A stretch of 64,000 nt of DNA from Jeotgalibaca arthritidis (GTDB taxonomy: Bacteria; Bacillota; Bacilli; Lactobacillales; Aerococcaceae): contig NZ_CP049740.1 in assembly GCF_011100465.1 (NCBI RefSeq), positions 809,857 to 873,856 on the forward strand, read 5' to 3'. Within the stretch, counting starts at the first letter, position 1. Each line of letters begins with the position of its first letter. Of this stretch, positions 26,030-35,993 are shown in pieces. Under the pieces are notes generated by a model. That model did no database searches. It worked only from the letters and a program-made list of their open reading frames with translations, and was not told the DNA's origin. The translations under genes were made by a program, and so were the position numbers.

Positions 26030-27338
26030 CGTTTTCACCTTCCTCTAACGACTTCAGCCACGCATCAACTGTCCGCCAAGTATCATTCATTTTGACATAC
26101 CAGGCGGGCGTTAATTCGGCAATCCGACTACTTTCCTCACTGCTCTTCCACCCGTAACCTACACGGACTGATTGGATGTCATTAAATAGGTAGCCTGCCT
26201 TTGTCAAACGATCAATAACATCAACGCCACTAGGTAACACAACTAACTCTTCTCGGTCTTCTAAAGGTGTTTGAATCACTTCAGTTGGATATTGAATTTC
26301 AACAGGACGCGTATTAGACATCGTTATTCTAATTAAACCACGGTCAGAGCTATTCATAATCGGATAACCATTCATATAGCGGTAGTAAGTAATCTCACCA
26401 CTTTCTTCATCATAGCCATTAAAATAAGTGACACGTGTCCACGTATCAATAAATTTTAAGGCATGGAAACTGTCACGAATCTGTTGGTATGAGGAGCTCT
26501 CCACTTGATCCAAGCTATTTCTCAAATAAGAGAGAATACCGGTTTCCTTATGAATTTGTAGCTTGGAAATATTATCACTGTAAGCTGTATAAAATTCACT
26601 ACTGTCATCCCGCAACTCAGTCGTATCATCAAATAACTCGTTAATGAAAAAACTGTTGGGCTGCTTTTCAACAAGATAAACAATGCGTTTTAATTCAAAG
26701 GAATCACGCGGTAAGAATTTAATGCCATTTTCAAAACCAAAGGCATCTGCTAAAGCAAAGGAATTTTTATTTTCCATATAAATAGCAACTAAATCATCCA
26801 TCGCTGTTTCAGGTCTTCTAGCTGTATACACATGTTTATTGTGGTCATCTACTAAATAAATTGATTCCGATTTATCAGTAGGAATCAAAATCCGGGAAAT
26901 GGTTTCACCATACATATCTTCAGATAGATTTTCAAAATAACGGGAAATTAATCCCAAAAGAATTGAAGCAGGAAACTTAATTTCAACTTTATTTAGCTCT
27001 AACACCAATTCACGGAACAGCTCATCAGAATAAACTGATTCAAAACGCGGGCTGCTCATTTTCCATTTGGCTAAAAAGTCATTGGCTTGACCGACCACTG
27101 TTTCATTTTGTGTGATAAAGGTACTCGAGCTCGTATGAACCAACATTTGATAAGGGGCGAAAATATCTTCAATATTTTTTACCGATGTTGCGGTTGAGGT
27201 TGATAGTTGAGTCGTGCTAATCGTCTGCATACTCGAATTATTAGATGGCACACTGAGTATTCGCCACGTTAAAATCAAACTCAACACAACCATACCATAC
27301 AGGAGGATTGTCACTCGATTTGATTCAGTTTGTTTCAT
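26019..27338 (-). CDS. walH: Two-component system regulatory protein WalH (YycH)
   Basis: 439 residues from ATG 27338, which overlaps the walK stop (ATGA) and has GAGGAGGAG seven bases upstream. One N-terminal transmembrane helix (VTILLYGMVVLSLILTWRIL) and a long extracytoplasmic YycH region. With WalI it controls WalK activity in the membrane. Divergent in sequence, as is typical for this family; identity rests on size, topology and position between walK and walI. Confidence 0.92.
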   Translation of the reverse strand: MKQTESNRVTILLYGMVVLSLILTWRILSVPSNNSSMQTISTTQLSTSTATSVKNIEDIFAPYQMLVHTSSSTFITQNETVVGQANDFLAKWKMSSPRFESVYSDELFRELVLELNKVEIKFPASILLGLISRYFENLSEDMYGETISRILIPTDKSESIYLVDDHNKHVYTARRPETAMDDLVAIYMENKNSFALADAFGFENGIKFLPRDSFELKRIVYLVEKQPNSFFINELFDDTTELRDDSSEFYTAYSDNISKLQIHKETGILSYLRNSLDQVESSSYQQIRDSFHALKFIDTWTRVTYFNGYDEESGEITYYRYMNGYPIMNSSDRGLIRITMSNTRPVEIQYPTEVIQTPLEDREELVVLPSGVDVIDRLTKAGYLFNDIQSVRVGYGWKSSEESSRIAELTPAWYVKMNDTWRTVDAWLKSLEEGENVGL

Positions 27339-29188
27339 TCCCACTCCTCCTCATCGTCAAATGATTCATACGGCAAGGAAATAAAGAAGGTTGACCCTTT
27401 ATTTTCCACACTCGTTGCCCAAATACGGCCACCATGGAGACCAAGAACTTCTCTAGAAATAGCCAATCCTAAACCAGTTCCTCCCATTGACCGAGCACGC
27501 GCCTTATCAACCCGATAGAAGCGTTCAAAGATGTGGTTCAAGTCTTTAGGTGGAATACCCATTCCTTCATCCGTCACGCTAAGAACAACACTGTTATGGG
27601 TTTCCATCAACCGACAGGTCACAGAGCCACCGTCTGGCGAATATTTAATGGCATTATTCATAATATTATCAATCACTTGTGTTATTTTATCTTGGTCAAT
27701 CTCTACCCACAATGTCCGTTGGGTAAAGTCTCTAACAATTTTATAGTTCTTCTCTCGGTAAGCTTCAGATAGCAACATCATGTCAAAGCGGTCCAAAATA
27801 TGCGTAAAGAGGTCGTTCATACTTACGTATTCTAGCTCTAGCTGCATATTTCCTTGGTCCATTCTGGATAGATGAAGTAAATCGGTTACCATCCGAATCA
27901 TCCGGTCGGTTTCAGTTGAAATAACTTGCAGGAAGTTCGGCGCCACATCTTCATCTTTCCAAAAACCATCTTGCAAGGCTTCCGTATAACTCTTTACACT
28001 GGTTAGTGGTGTCCGCAGTTCATGAGAAACATTGGATACGAAGTTACGACGTTCTTGTTCCACTTTTTCTTGCTCGGTAATATCCGTTAGAACGCAGACT
28101 AAGCCGCTAATAAAGCCTGTTTCACGCTGGATAATGGAGAATTCACCTTGGAGGATACTCTCATCTTTCTCTTCTTCTTCAGGAATATGAAGAATGAGTT
28201 CTTCCTTAGTTTCTAGTAATTGACGGAAAGTAAACTCCCTTCCTAATTTCAATACCTTCATAATTGACTTACCGACAGCATCTTCTTGGGGCAAGCCTAG
28301 CAATTCCGATGCACGATTATTAATAATCATAACCTTACCACGACGATCAGTTGCAATAACCCCATCAGACATATGTTTCAAAACACTATCCAAGCGTTGA
28401 CGTTCTGATTCGGTTGTTTCTTGGGCATCCCTTACCTTTAAGGACAAGTCATTAATGGTATCTGCCAACTGACCCAACTCGTCATCTCCGTAAATGCGAA
28501 CCTTGCCCGAATAATCACCTTGAGCAATACTCATGGTTTGGCTTCTCATTTCTGAAATAGGTTTGGTAATCCCTCTCGATATAACAAAGGCCAAGGTAAT
28601 GGTAATAGCAATAGCAAAGAAGGAGGCATTTAAGAAAATGGTCACGACATCACGAATTTGTGAGTAGACCGTTTCAATATTTGATTCCATCATAACAACA
28701 CCAATAATTTCACCAGAGTTACTGGATGAGAAAATTGGTGAAACATTTTTTAATACTCGGCTGTTTTTATCTTCATCCAAGTATTGGTATTTACGATTAC
28801 TTTCCAACAAGAGTGCTTGTTGAACATCACGGTCAGTTGACTTTAGGCCCACCACCGCTTGTCTCGTCTGGTCATTTGTACCCAAAATATAACCTTGATC
28901 ATCAACGACTTGAATTTCCAAAAAATCCCCACCGATATAATCACGCAGGATATTTTGGATTAAACTCTCCGTTGTATCTTGGTCTTCATCCTCCAAGATT
29001 GGTGTTAGCGAGTTTTCCAAAAAACGGATATTCAAACTCATCTGATTATCAAAGTTATTAATCAATTCTGTTTCGAGCTGGCGAATAAAATACGCCCCAA
29101 TAATTTGTAAAGATACCAATAGCAGAAAAATAAACAGCATTGGTATCTTAAAGTGAATGGATTGAAACCATTTAATTTTTTTATTCAT
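27335..29188 (-). CDS. walK: Cell wall metabolism sensor histidine kinase WalK
   Basis: 617 residues with complete WalK order: TM1 (~14-34), extracellular Cache-like sensor (~35-185), TM2 (~186-206), HAMP (~207-260), PAS (~265-375) holding an RXTG-type segment, HisKA with FVSNVSHELRTPLTSVKSY, and HATPase_c with N-box DNIMNNAIKYSP and the GTGLGLAIS loop. It phosphorylates WalR to control autolysin genes. It follows walR by six bases in an operon. Confidence 0.97.
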   Translation of the reverse strand: MNKKIKWFQSIHFKIPMLFIFLLLVSLQIIGAYFIRQLETELINNFDNQMSLNIRFLENSLTPILEDEDQDTTESLIQNILRDYIGGDFLEIQVVDDQGYILGTNDQTRQAVVGLKSTDRDVQQALLLESNRKYQYLDEDKNSRVLKNVSPIFSSSNSGEIIGVVMMESNIETVYSQIRDVVTIFLNASFFAIAITITLAFVISRGITKPISEMRSQTMSIAQGDYSGKVRIYGDDELGQLADTINDLSLKVRDAQETTESERQRLDSVLKHMSDGVIATDRRGKVMIINNRASELLGLPQEDAVGKSIMKVLKLGREFTFRQLLETKEELILHIPEEEEKDESILQGEFSIIQRETGFISGLVCVLTDITEQEKVEQERRNFVSNVSHELRTPLTSVKSYTEALQDGFWKDEDVAPNFLQVISTETDRMIRMVTDLLHLSRMDQGNMQLELEYVSMNDLFTHILDRFDMMLLSEAYREKNYKIVRDFTQRTLWVEIDQDKITQVIDNIMNNAIKYSPDGGSVTCRLMETHNSVVLSVTDEGMGIPPKDLNHIFERFYRVDKARARSMGGTGLGLAISREVLGLHGGRIWATSVENKGSTFFISLPYESFDDEEEWE

Positions 29189-29194
29189 GTTTTA

Positions 29195-29902
29195 TTACTC
29201 CTGGTCTGGATTTTTCAAGAAGTAACCTACTCCTCTACGAGTAATCAACCATGTTGGATGACTTGGTGTATCTTCAATTTTTTCACGAAGACGACGAACG
29301 GTTACATCAACTGTACGAACGTCACCAAAGTAGTCATAACCCCAAACCGTTTGAAGTAAATGTTCGCGTGTCATCACTTGACCAATATGTTTGGCAAGGT
29401 AATGTAATAATTCAAACTCACGGTGGGTCAGTTCAATTTCTTCGCCACGTTTAGAAACAACATAGGCGTCCTCATGAATGGTGATCGCACCAATGTGAAT
29501 GTCATTGCTTTTTTCTTCTTCTGGTTCAACAACTGGTGCTGCACTAACACGACGCAAGTTCGCTTTTACACGAGCAACAAGCTCACGGTTTGAGAAAGGT
29601 TTTGTGATGTAATCATCTGCCCCTAATTCTAGGCCAAGAACTTTATCAATTTCCGAGTCTTTTGCAGTCAGCATAATAATCGGCACTTCGCTTGTCTTTC
29701 TAATTTGACGGCATACTTCTAGGCCATCCATCTTCGGTAACATTAAATCTAATAGAATTAAATCGGGATTTACTTCCGCAAACTTCTCAACGGCTTCTTC
29801 TCCGTCAAATGCGGTATGAACTTCAAAGCCATCTTTGGCAAGATTGAAGTTGATAATATCTGAAATTGGCTTTTCGTCATCTACTACTAATATCTTTTTC
29901 AT
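29195..29902 (-). CDS. walR: Response regulator WalR (OmpR family)
   Basis: 235 residues. REC domain ([12 protein letters not shown], phosphorylated Asp in [13 protein letters not shown], Lys in [10 protein letters not shown]) and a winged helix C-terminal domain ([38 protein letters not shown]). Nearly identical in pattern to WalR of other Firmicutes, the essential regulator of peptidoglycan hydrolases. First gene of the wal cluster, with a clear promoter about 50 bases upstream of its start. Confidence 0.98.
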   Translation of the reverse strand: MKKILVVDDEKPISDIINFNLAKDGFEVHTAFDGEEAVEKFAEVNPDLILLDLMLPKMDGLEVCRQIRKTSEVPIIMLTAKDSEIDKVLGLELGADDYITKPFSNRELVARVKANLRRVSAAPVVEPEEEKSNDIHIGAITIHEDAYVVSKRGEEIELTHREFELLHYLAKHIGQVMTREHLLQTVWGYDYFGDVRTVDVTVRRLREKIEDTPSHPTWLITRRGVGYFLKNPDQE

Positions 29903-29951
29903 AAGCTTTTTATCTCCTTAAAGGGTTTACTCGACCTTTATATTCTCTCTA

Positions 29952-29980
29952 ATTATACATGGGAAAATTAACAAGTGCAA
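29952..29980 (-). promoter_or_regulatory. walR promoter
   Basis: Minus strand TTGCAC (29975-29980), 17-base spacer, TATAAT (29952-29957). About 10 bases upstream of the -35 lies TGAAAGCGCTACAA (29990-30003), a one-to-two-mismatch cre-like sequence of uncertain meaning. Confidence 0.82.
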
Positions 29981-30039
29981 AGCCCTTTTTGAAAGCGCTA
30001 CAATCGCTTGAGTGGAAACTGATTAATCATCAATACATG

Positions 30040-30066
30040 AAAAGCTGAGATAAAATCCCAGCTTTT
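30040..30066 (-). terminator. Terminator of the L,D-transpeptidase gene
   Basis: AAAAGCTGAGA / TCCCAGCTTTT arms with one mismatch, right after the stop codon on the minus strand. Confidence 0.65.
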
Positions 30067-30072
30067 TTATAA

Positions 30073-31449
30073 TTAAAACATTATAACTGGCATACCTACT
30101 TCTACAAGTTGGAAGAATTTCGTCATTGCTCCAGGTGGTGTATTAATACAACCGTTTGATCCGTTAGCTGCCCATTGATCAGATGCAAATGATGTTTGCC
30201 AGTTGGCATCGTGAATCCCTACACCATTCCAATCAACCGGAACCCAGTAGTTAACAGGCTGGGCATAGTCATTACCGCGACGTGGGTTATAGCCCACAAG
30301 TGTCGCATTTTCTTCTTTATTCCAAGCATAGAATACGCCAACTGGTGTTGGTGTTGTTGCATGACCGGATACAATCGGTGATTCAAATACCCGTGCACCA
30401 TCTTTGTACATATACATCACTTGCGCTTGTAAATCGATTTCTACATAAGAATTGCCAATATCTGTACCGTCAGCGTGGTAGCCTGTTCCATTAATTTCTG
30501 GTTCAACCGTTACATCTTTACCAGCTAGGACATATTGGACAAGACTCTCTGCTTCGGCAATTGTTCCAATTGACCAACCATATGTACCCGGTGGGATTTC
30601 AACTGTTCCACGATTCGTACTATTAAATGTGCGTGTCTTATCATGGGTTGCATATTTATCATGCAACTGGTCTAAGTAAGCTTCTGCTGCAGCTTGATCA
30701 ACAACGGGATTGCCTTCAGCGTCGATACTCATCCAGCTTCTAATTTGCTCAACTGGTACCACTTCTTCTTGACCAGCGATTTTATAAGTAATTACTGTAC
30801 TTGCTAAGTCCTCTAGACGATCGATGATGGTTGTTAATTCTTCGCTGTCTGCTGTTAAAGTTGGCTTAATATAAGCTTCTTCAATTGTAACTGTTTCTTT
30901 TCCTTCAGAAAAAGCAGCTAGTAAACTTGCTTTGAGCGCCTCAATATCAACTTGTGTGCCTTGAACCTCGTCTTGAATGACGAAATTTCCAGCCTCAGTT
31001 ACTACCTTGGCATTTTGAGAGGCAGCACGTTCTTTACTATCTAAATCCAAAGAAGCAAGTAAGTTGTTCAAAGCTTCTTCATTGTAATCAAATGTTGCTT
31101 GGCTTGTTTCTAAATTTTTGTCTTGGAAAGCCTTAATCGGCCAAATCCAGTTTCCTTGCTCTTGTTTAACTGTTTTTAAATAGGCGCTAATATCAACGCT
31201 TGCTTCCAATTCTAATGGTGTGATACTCGTTAATGTTTCACCGTTTTCGGTAATGGTGATGGTCTGGCTGTGCAGGTCTTTAGCAAACTTACGGTTTGCT
31301 TCTTCAACAGTGTCACCTGCTATACTAATCTTACCGACTTTAGTTTGTGGTAAGAAATGATCTTTAAAATAAATGCCGCCACCGATATATGCGATGAGAA
31401 CAACTGCCAATACACTGATTCCCACCACGACTAATGATTTCTTTTTCAA
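30073..31449 (-). CDS. L,D-transpeptidase (YkuD domain) with peptidoglycan-binding repeats
   Basis: 458 residues. N-terminal membrane anchor (LVVVGISVLAVVLIAYIGGGIYF), then two PG_binding_4-like regions (~40-310), then a YkuD catalytic domain with GHATTPTPVG, the HxG region VGIHDANW and the catalytic motif SNGCINTPP (Cys). Such enzymes form 3-3 peptide cross-links in peptidoglycan, bypassing penicillin-binding proteins, as Ldt of Enterococcus faecium does. It is a single-gene unit upstream of the walR promoter. Confidence 0.94.
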   Translation of the reverse strand: MKKKSLVVVGISVLAVVLIAYIGGGIYFKDHFLPQTKVGKISIAGDTVEEANRKFAKDLHSQTITITENGETLTSITPLELEASVDISAYLKTVKQEQGNWIWPIKAFQDKNLETSQATFDYNEEALNNLLASLDLDSKERAASQNAKVVTEAGNFVIQDEVQGTQVDIEALKASLLAAFSEGKETVTIEEAYIKPTLTADSEELTTIIDRLEDLASTVITYKIAGQEEVVPVEQIRSWMSIDAEGNPVVDQAAAEAYLDQLHDKYATHDKTRTFNSTNRGTVEIPPGTYGWSIGTIAEAESLVQYVLAGKDVTVEPEINGTGYHADGTDIGNSYVEIDLQAQVMYMYKDGARVFESPIVSGHATTPTPVGVFYAWNKEENATLVGYNPRRGNDYAQPVNYWVPVDWNGVGIHDANWQTSFASDQWAANGSNGCINTPPGAMTKFFQLVEVGMPVIMF

Positions 31450-31600
31450 CAGAAACCCTCCATTTCTCTATTTCTTACAATTTATTACTGTTATGTTACA
31501 TTTTGATTACATTGTGGATTTCTTTGCTTATTGTAACGCAAAATAATGCCTTTGGCTATATTTTTGCTCAAATTTATGAAAAACACATACTTTTTTCATA

Positions 31601-31636
31601 TAAAAAAGAAGGATGAGGCGCGATACCTATCCTTCT
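31601..31636 (-). terminator. Terminator of the methyltransferase gene
   Basis: AGAAGGAT / ATCCTTCT arms (31607-31614, 31629-31636) overlap the stop codon and are followed by T6 on the minus strand. Confidence 0.8.
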
Positions 31637-32345
31637 ATTGATTCACTTCTTCTATAATATATGAAAAATCATACTCTTCTTTTTTAACAATCATCAGCAA
31701 GCCATCACCTAACGGCACGACAGATGTTTCAAGGGCTGGATGATTAAGAACAGTCTCCATTAATTTATTCAATCGACGATGGATTTTACGCACGCGCTTA
31801 GGAATTTCTTTTTCATCATCTAAAATTGTTCCGCCTTGGAAGACGTCATCAATGACTAACATACCGCCTACCTTTAAGACATCCATACAATAAGGAAGAA
31901 ACTCATAATACTTAGCTTTGGCACTATCCATGAAAATAAAATCATAGGGACCAGTTAAGGTCGGCAAAATATCAGCAGCGTCACCTTCTAGTAAGGTAAC
32001 TTGATCTTTTAAGCCCATTCTTTCAAAGTTTGCTTTTGCGCGTTCAATCATAATGTCAAAACGGTCAATAGTCGTCAAGTGTCCGTCTTTACCAATATGC
32101 TGCGCCATCAAACTTCCTGAGAATCCAATCGCTGTTCCGATTTCTAGAATATGTTGTGGCTTAATTTGGCCAACAATCATATTTAAAAAAACAGCTGTTT
32201 CGTGAGGGATAATCGGAATCCGTCTCTCATTGGCATAGGCTTCAATGTCACCTAATTTCCCTGTAAATGGTTTTAACTCTTTACGCATGAAATCGACAAT
32301 CTCTTCTTTAACAATTGGTCGATCCATCATTTCATTTTTCTTCAT
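31635..32345 (-). CDS. trmR: SAM-dependent O-methyltransferase, TrmR-like
   Basis: 236 residues. Class I methyltransferase of the COMT-like family: SAM motif ILEIGTAIGFSGSLMA, acidic TIDRFD after strand 2, and metal-site residues FMDSAKAKYYEF and VIDDVFQGG. Bacillus TrmR (YrrM) of the same pattern methylates 5-hydroxyuridine at tRNA position 34 to make mo5U. The family call is firm; the TrmR role is by resemblance. Confidence 0.8.
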   Translation of the reverse strand: MKKNEMMDRPIVKEEIVDFMRKELKPFTGKLGDIEAYANERRIPIIPHETAVFLNMIVGQIKPQHILEIGTAIGFSGSLMAQHIGKDGHLTTIDRFDIMIERAKANFERMGLKDQVTLLEGDAADILPTLTGPYDFIFMDSAKAKYYEFLPYCMDVLKVGGMLVIDDVFQGGTILDDEKEIPKRVRKIHRRLNKLMETVLNHPALETSVVPLGDGLLMIVKKEEYDFSYIIEEVNQ

Positions 32346-32363
32346 GACTCTTATCTCCTCAAA

Positions 32364-32408
32364 AAATCAATCCAACCTATTGCGCATCAGGGCGACATAG
32401 GCTGGATT
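32364..32408 (-). terminator. Terminator of the CNNM/CorC-like gene
   Basis: AATCCAGCCTAT / ATAGGTTGGATT on the minus strand (32369-32408), with one wobble pair, then GATTTTTT. Confidence 0.78.
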
Positions 32409-32414
32409 GGTCGT

Positions 32415-33758
32415 TTATTCTTCCTCAGTTTTATCTTGCTCATCGTCTTCTTCAGCAACATGTTCCAAGTGAACCGATAAAACACGGCCACTCTCAACAC
32501 GGGCTGTTGTCAGCATAAAGCCATTGATGCGAACAGTCACGCGTTCATTGTCAGCTGGGAAATAACCGATTTCTTCAATCATCAAGCCACCGATTGTATC
32601 CACTTCGTTGGATGATAACTCTGTTTTAAAAAGCTGATTGAATTTCTGCAAGGTCATTTTACCGCTAATAATATAATTTTTATCGTCCATCTTGCGTGAT
32701 AGACGCTGAATTTCGTCATACTCATCTTCAATGTCACCAACAATCTCTTCTAAGACATCTTCTAGTGTAACAATCCCTTCTACACCACCATACTCATCCT
32801 TTAAGATTGCCATATGGGTTTGTAGTTTCCGAAACTCTACTAAAAGGTCATCAATAAAAATCGTTGCTGGCACAAACAATGGCTCATTTACTAAACTTCT
32901 TAAATTGAGTTGATCAAAACCTACTTCTTTTGAAGCTTTGAGGACATTCTTCATATGAAGGACACCAATTACTTCATCCTTATCGCCTTCATAAACCGGC
33001 ATACGTGAATAAGGACTATTTAATATAATTTCCAAGTTTTCAGAAAGGTCATCTTCTAAATCAAGCATTAAGGTATCCGTACGTGGCACCATTAATTCAC
33101 GAGCCAAACGCGTGTCTAAGGATAACACACCTTCCATCATTGTAAATTCTGATGGGTCAATTGCACCCTGTCCACGACTCTGTGCCAAAATCTGTCTCAT
33201 TTCATCACGTGTTAACTTTTCTTCTTGTTTTGAAAAATCAATTGGTGATAACTTTTTCAAAATGTTAGTTGAAGCGGATAACAACCATACGAATGGTTTT
33301 ACTACAACTTTAACGACAGAGATGGTTCCTGATGTCATTCGCGCCAGTTCTTCTGGCATTTGCAAGGCGATTTGCTTTGGATAAAGTTCACCTAGTACAA
33401 GTGTAATGTATGATAATAGAATTGTAATAATAATCGTAGCAATGGTTTGCCATCCTGAGATGCTACCTAACAAAGGCTCTAAATAAGGAACAAAGTTAGA
33501 TGATGCGGAAGCACTGTTGAAGAATCCTGCTAGGGTAATGGCAACTTGAATCGTTGCTAGGAAATCGTCCGGCTCTTCCAGTAATTTTAGCACTCGTTTC
33601 GCTGTTTTGTCTCCTTCATCCGCCATATTTTCGATTTTCTGGCGATTGATTGATACATAAGCTAGTTCTGCGGATGCAAAAAAAGCATTTATTACGGTTA
33701 AAATGATGACGACCAAAATATTCATTAAAAAACTCTGGGCCTCGGGGTCTGCGTTCAT
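32415..33758 (-). CDS. CNNM/CorC-type transporter (DUF21, CBS pair, CorC_HlyC)
   Basis: 447 residues from ATG 33758 with GAGGAG upstream; the longer frame to 33836 has no site. DUF21 (CNNM) membrane domain with four helices (~10-190), a CBS pair (~205-345, ELMVPRTDTLMLD and GVEGIVTLEDVLEEIVGDI) and a C-terminal CorC_HlyC domain (~360-435). Family members export Mg2+ or confer Mg2+/Co2+ tolerance; old annotations call them hemolysins, which is unlikely here. Acidic tail. Confidence 0.92.
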   Translation of the reverse strand: MNADPEAQSFLMNILVVIILTVINAFFASAELAYVSINRQKIENMADEGDKTAKRVLKLLEEPDDFLATIQVAITLAGFFNSASASSNFVPYLEPLLGSISGWQTIATIIITILLSYITLVLGELYPKQIALQMPEELARMTSGTISVVKVVVKPFVWLLSASTNILKKLSPIDFSKQEEKLTRDEMRQILAQSRGQGAIDPSEFTMMEGVLSLDTRLARELMVPRTDTLMLDLEDDLSENLEIILNSPYSRMPVYEGDKDEVIGVLHMKNVLKASKEVGFDQLNLRSLVNEPLFVPATIFIDDLLVEFRKLQTHMAILKDEYGGVEGIVTLEDVLEEIVGDIEDEYDEIQRLSRKMDDKNYIISGKMTLQKFNQLFKTELSSNEVDTIGGLMIEEIGYFPADNERVTVRINGFMLTTARVESGRVLSVHLEHVAEEDDEQDKTEEE

Positions 33759-34023
33759 ATTTCTTTTCTCCTCTTTGATTATAAATTTAAGATACAATAT
33801 CTCTATTTTATTTTTATGATAGTCAAATTTGCGCAAAAAATCAAGGATTTTTTTATTATTCGTGAACTATCACCTTCGCTGTTTCTATCATTTTTTTTTA
33901 ATTATTTTAATTTAAAAAATAATTACGTAAGCGCTTATTTAGTTGTTATAAAGATGTTTATCTGTTTTTTATTTCATATTTTTTGCATTGCATTTTCTCA
34001 TTTTAGTGTTATGATTTTACTGG

Positions 34024-34029
34024 TATAAT
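34024..34029 (+). promoter_or_regulatory. cbpA extended -10 box
   Basis: TGGTATAAT (TATAAT at 34024-34029) 30 bases before the start. The rest of the 300-base stretch 33759-34058 is AT-rich with no gene. Confidence 0.65.
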
Positions 34030-34058
34030 TATTTATTCATAATTAGGAGGAAATACTC

Positions 34059-34697
34059 ATGCTTATTCGTTCGCTTGCCATTGCAAAAAGAGATCTTACG
34101 GTGGTAAAGGAATCGGCGACTCTTCAAGAGGCAATCGACATCTTGGAAGAATCCGGTTTCCGCTGTGTACCGATTCTTGACGAGACTGGTACTCTTTTCA
34201 GAGGAAATATTTATAAAATGCACATCTATCGTCACAAGGCAAATGGCGGAGATATGTCTTTACCAGTCACTCACCTATTAAAAAATGCGACAAAGTTTAT
34301 TTCAATTGACAGCTCATTCTTTAAGGTCTTCTTTACGATTAAAGAATTACCTTATATCGCTGTTCTAAATAAAGACAATACATTCTTCGGTATCTTGACC
34401 CACAGTAGCTTGTTAAATATGCTGTCACAAGCGTGGAGTGTAGATATGGGTAGTTATGTATTAACTGTTGTAGCACCGAGCCGTAAAGGTGATCTGTACC
34501 AAATTACAAAAATCATTAACAAGACATCTAGTATCGCTAACATCTTAACATTGGACGCGACACGCGATGATGTCCTACGCCGAGTCCTCGTGACATTGCC
34601 TGCTAGCGCGACAAAAGAACAACTTAAAACGATTGTTCAATCCTTAGAACGTCAGGACTACAGCGTCATTTCGATTGAAGATTTAAGATCAGAATAA
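34059..34697 (+). CDS. cbpA: Cyclic di-AMP-binding CBS protein CbpA
   Basis: 212 residues with AGGAGG at the start. Two CBS motifs (~1-130: ATLQEAIDILEESGFRCVPI and KELPYIAVLNKDNTFFGILT) followed by an ACT-like domain (~140-205). The sequence pattern, including GNIYKMHIYRHKANGGDM and LLKNATKFI, matches the CbpA group of Listeria and lactic acid bacteria, which binds c-di-AMP and links it to potassium and (p)ppGpp physiology. Single gene ending in a bidirectional terminator. Confidence 0.88.
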   Translation: MLIRSLAIAKRDLTVVKESATLQEAIDILEESGFRCVPILDETGTLFRGNIYKMHIYRHKANGGDMSLPVTHLLKNATKFISIDSSFFKVFFTIKELPYIAVLNKDNTFFGILTHSSLLNMLSQAWSVDMGSYVLTVVAPSRKGDLYQITKIINKTSSIANILTLDATRDDVLRRVLVTLPASATKEQLKTIVQSLERQDYSVISIEDLRSE

Positions 34698-34707
34698 TCA
34701 TATCACT

Positions 34708-34748
34708 AAAAAACAGTGCGTCTCCTTTTTTTAGGAGGGCACTGTTTT
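34708..34748. terminator. Bidirectional terminator (cbpA / metallo-hydrolase)
   Basis: AAAACAGTGCG...AGGAGGGCACTGTTTTT: long stem with inner TCTCCT/AGGAG pairing, A and T runs on both sides, between convergent genes. Confidence 0.85.
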
Positions 34749-34751
34749 TGA

Positions 34752-35390
34752 TTAGTTCTTTAAGAATGGGTTGGTTTCTAGTTCTGCTTGTACAGTTGTT
34801 GGGTTACCATGACCAGGGAATAAGACCATTTCAACTGGTAGTGGCATAATGTGCTCACGAATCCCCTTTAAGAGGCTCTCCTGATTACCGTATCCCGGGA
34901 AGTCTGTTCGACCAATACTTCCTTGAAAAATCACATCACCAACAATCGCAAAGCCGTTCTCTTTAAAAAGATAAACTAAGCTTCCTGGTGAGTGACCGGG
35001 AATGTGTTGCAATTCAAAGGTAAATGTTCCGATCGTATGAGTTCCCATTATATCTAAGTAGACGTCAGCTGGCTTATCGATGATAATATCGCCTATTTCA
35101 GGATGTCTGCCCGAGCCATTTAACATTGGATTTACTAGCCAGTCTTTTTCAATTGAGCTTTGGTAAACCGGAATGTCGTAAGCATCGCGCACTTGGTTCA
35201 AAGCACCAATATGATCATAGTGGGCGTGGGTTAAGGCAATAGCAATTGGTTTCAAGTTATTACTCTCAACAACGGCCATAATTTCATCTGCTTCAGCACC
35301 CGGATCAAAAATAAGCGTCTCACGATTATCATCGATTAAAAAATAACAATTTTCTTCAATGGGTCCAACTGTCAATACAAGTAGTTCCAT
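34752..35390 (-). CDS. MBL-fold metallo-hydrolase (glyoxalase II-like, YqgX type)
   Basis: 212 residues from ATG 35390 behind GGGGGGAG; the open frame upstream to 35453 is not needed. Zinc motif THAHYDHIGAL, further His in HIPGHSPGS, Asp in VGDVIFQGS and His in FPGHGNPT: the full binuclear set. The size is that of YqgX-type hydrolases, often called hydroxyacylglutathione hydrolase; the true substrate is unproven as these bacteria often lack glutathione. Confidence 0.9.
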   Translation of the reverse strand: MELLVLTVGPIEENCYFLIDDNRETLIFDPGAEADEIMAVVESNNLKPIAIALTHAHYDHIGALNQVRDAYDIPVYQSSIEKDWLVNPMLNGSGRHPEIGDIIIDKPADVYLDIMGTHTIGTFTFELQHIPGHSPGSLVYLFKENGFAIVGDVIFQGSIGRTDFPGYGNQESLLKGIREHIMPLPVEMVLFPGHGNPTTVQAELETNPFLKN

Positions 35391-35456
35391 TCTACTCCCC
35401 CCTCGGTTCCTTTTGTCTTCTCTATCATAGTCTAAATGTTTGTCTTGATACAACTA

Positions 35457-35484
35457 AAACCATGCTGACGAATGCGCATGGTTT
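35457..35484 (-). terminator. Terminator of queT
   Basis: AAACCATGC / GCATGGTTT arms just behind the stop on the minus strand, then T-rich TTAGTTG. Confidence 0.7.
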
Positions 35485-35490
35485 CTTTAC

Positions 35491-35982
35491 TTATGCATTC
35501 ATACGTTCTGCAAACCCAATCAACTTATTCAAATAAGTCATTAGTGGGGCAGAAACAAGTAACACGACAACTTCACCAAAGGCAGTTGTTAGGAAGCTAA
35601 ACCAAAACGGTAGCCCTAATACAAAATACAATTCAACTGCGACAAATACCATAGTGGCTGTAAAGACAATAGTGGTTAACATCATCCGTTTCATTTCAGA
35701 ATCACCCGGTTTAAATAGCTTATCTAAAATAAAGAAAGCAATTAATGTCTGGCCAAATCCAAAGATAAGATCCCAGACTCCTAGTGTTGAAAATATAAGG
35801 TTTGAAATAAACACACCTGCCAACACGCCATATCGATATGAGCGGTGGTAGCCAAATAGATGATTCAACATTTCCGATAGCCTAAATTGGACTGCCCCAA
35901 AAGACATAAATGAGAAAATGCCGGTCATGGCTATATATAAGGCCGCTACGATGGTATTGGTTACCATTCTTCTTGTTTTCAT
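35491..35982 (-). CDS. queT: Queuosine precursor transporter QueT
   Basis: 163 residues, five hydrophobic helices. QueT (COG4708) is the substrate-binding S component of an ECF transporter for queuine precursors; the N-terminal VAALYIAMTGIFSF...VQFRLSEMLNHL is characteristic, including the RxSE motif. The energising EcfAAT module is elsewhere. A preQ1-type riboswitch candidate overlaps its ribosome binding site. Confidence 0.93.
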   Translation of the reverse strand: MKTRRMVTNTIVAALYIAMTGIFSFMSFGAVQFRLSEMLNHLFGYHRSYRYGVLAGVFISNLIFSTLGVWDLIFGFGQTLIAFFILDKLFKPGDSEMKRMMLTTIVFTATMVFVAVELYFVLGLPFWFSFLTTAFGEVVVLLVSAPLMTYLNKLIGFAERMNA

Positions 35983-35993
35983 AATTTCCTCTC

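Noticed and set aside
32415-33758. Hemolysin annotation for the CBS/CorC protein
   Set aside because: Domain order is that of CNNM/CorC magnesium-efflux proteins; hemolysin is a historical label.
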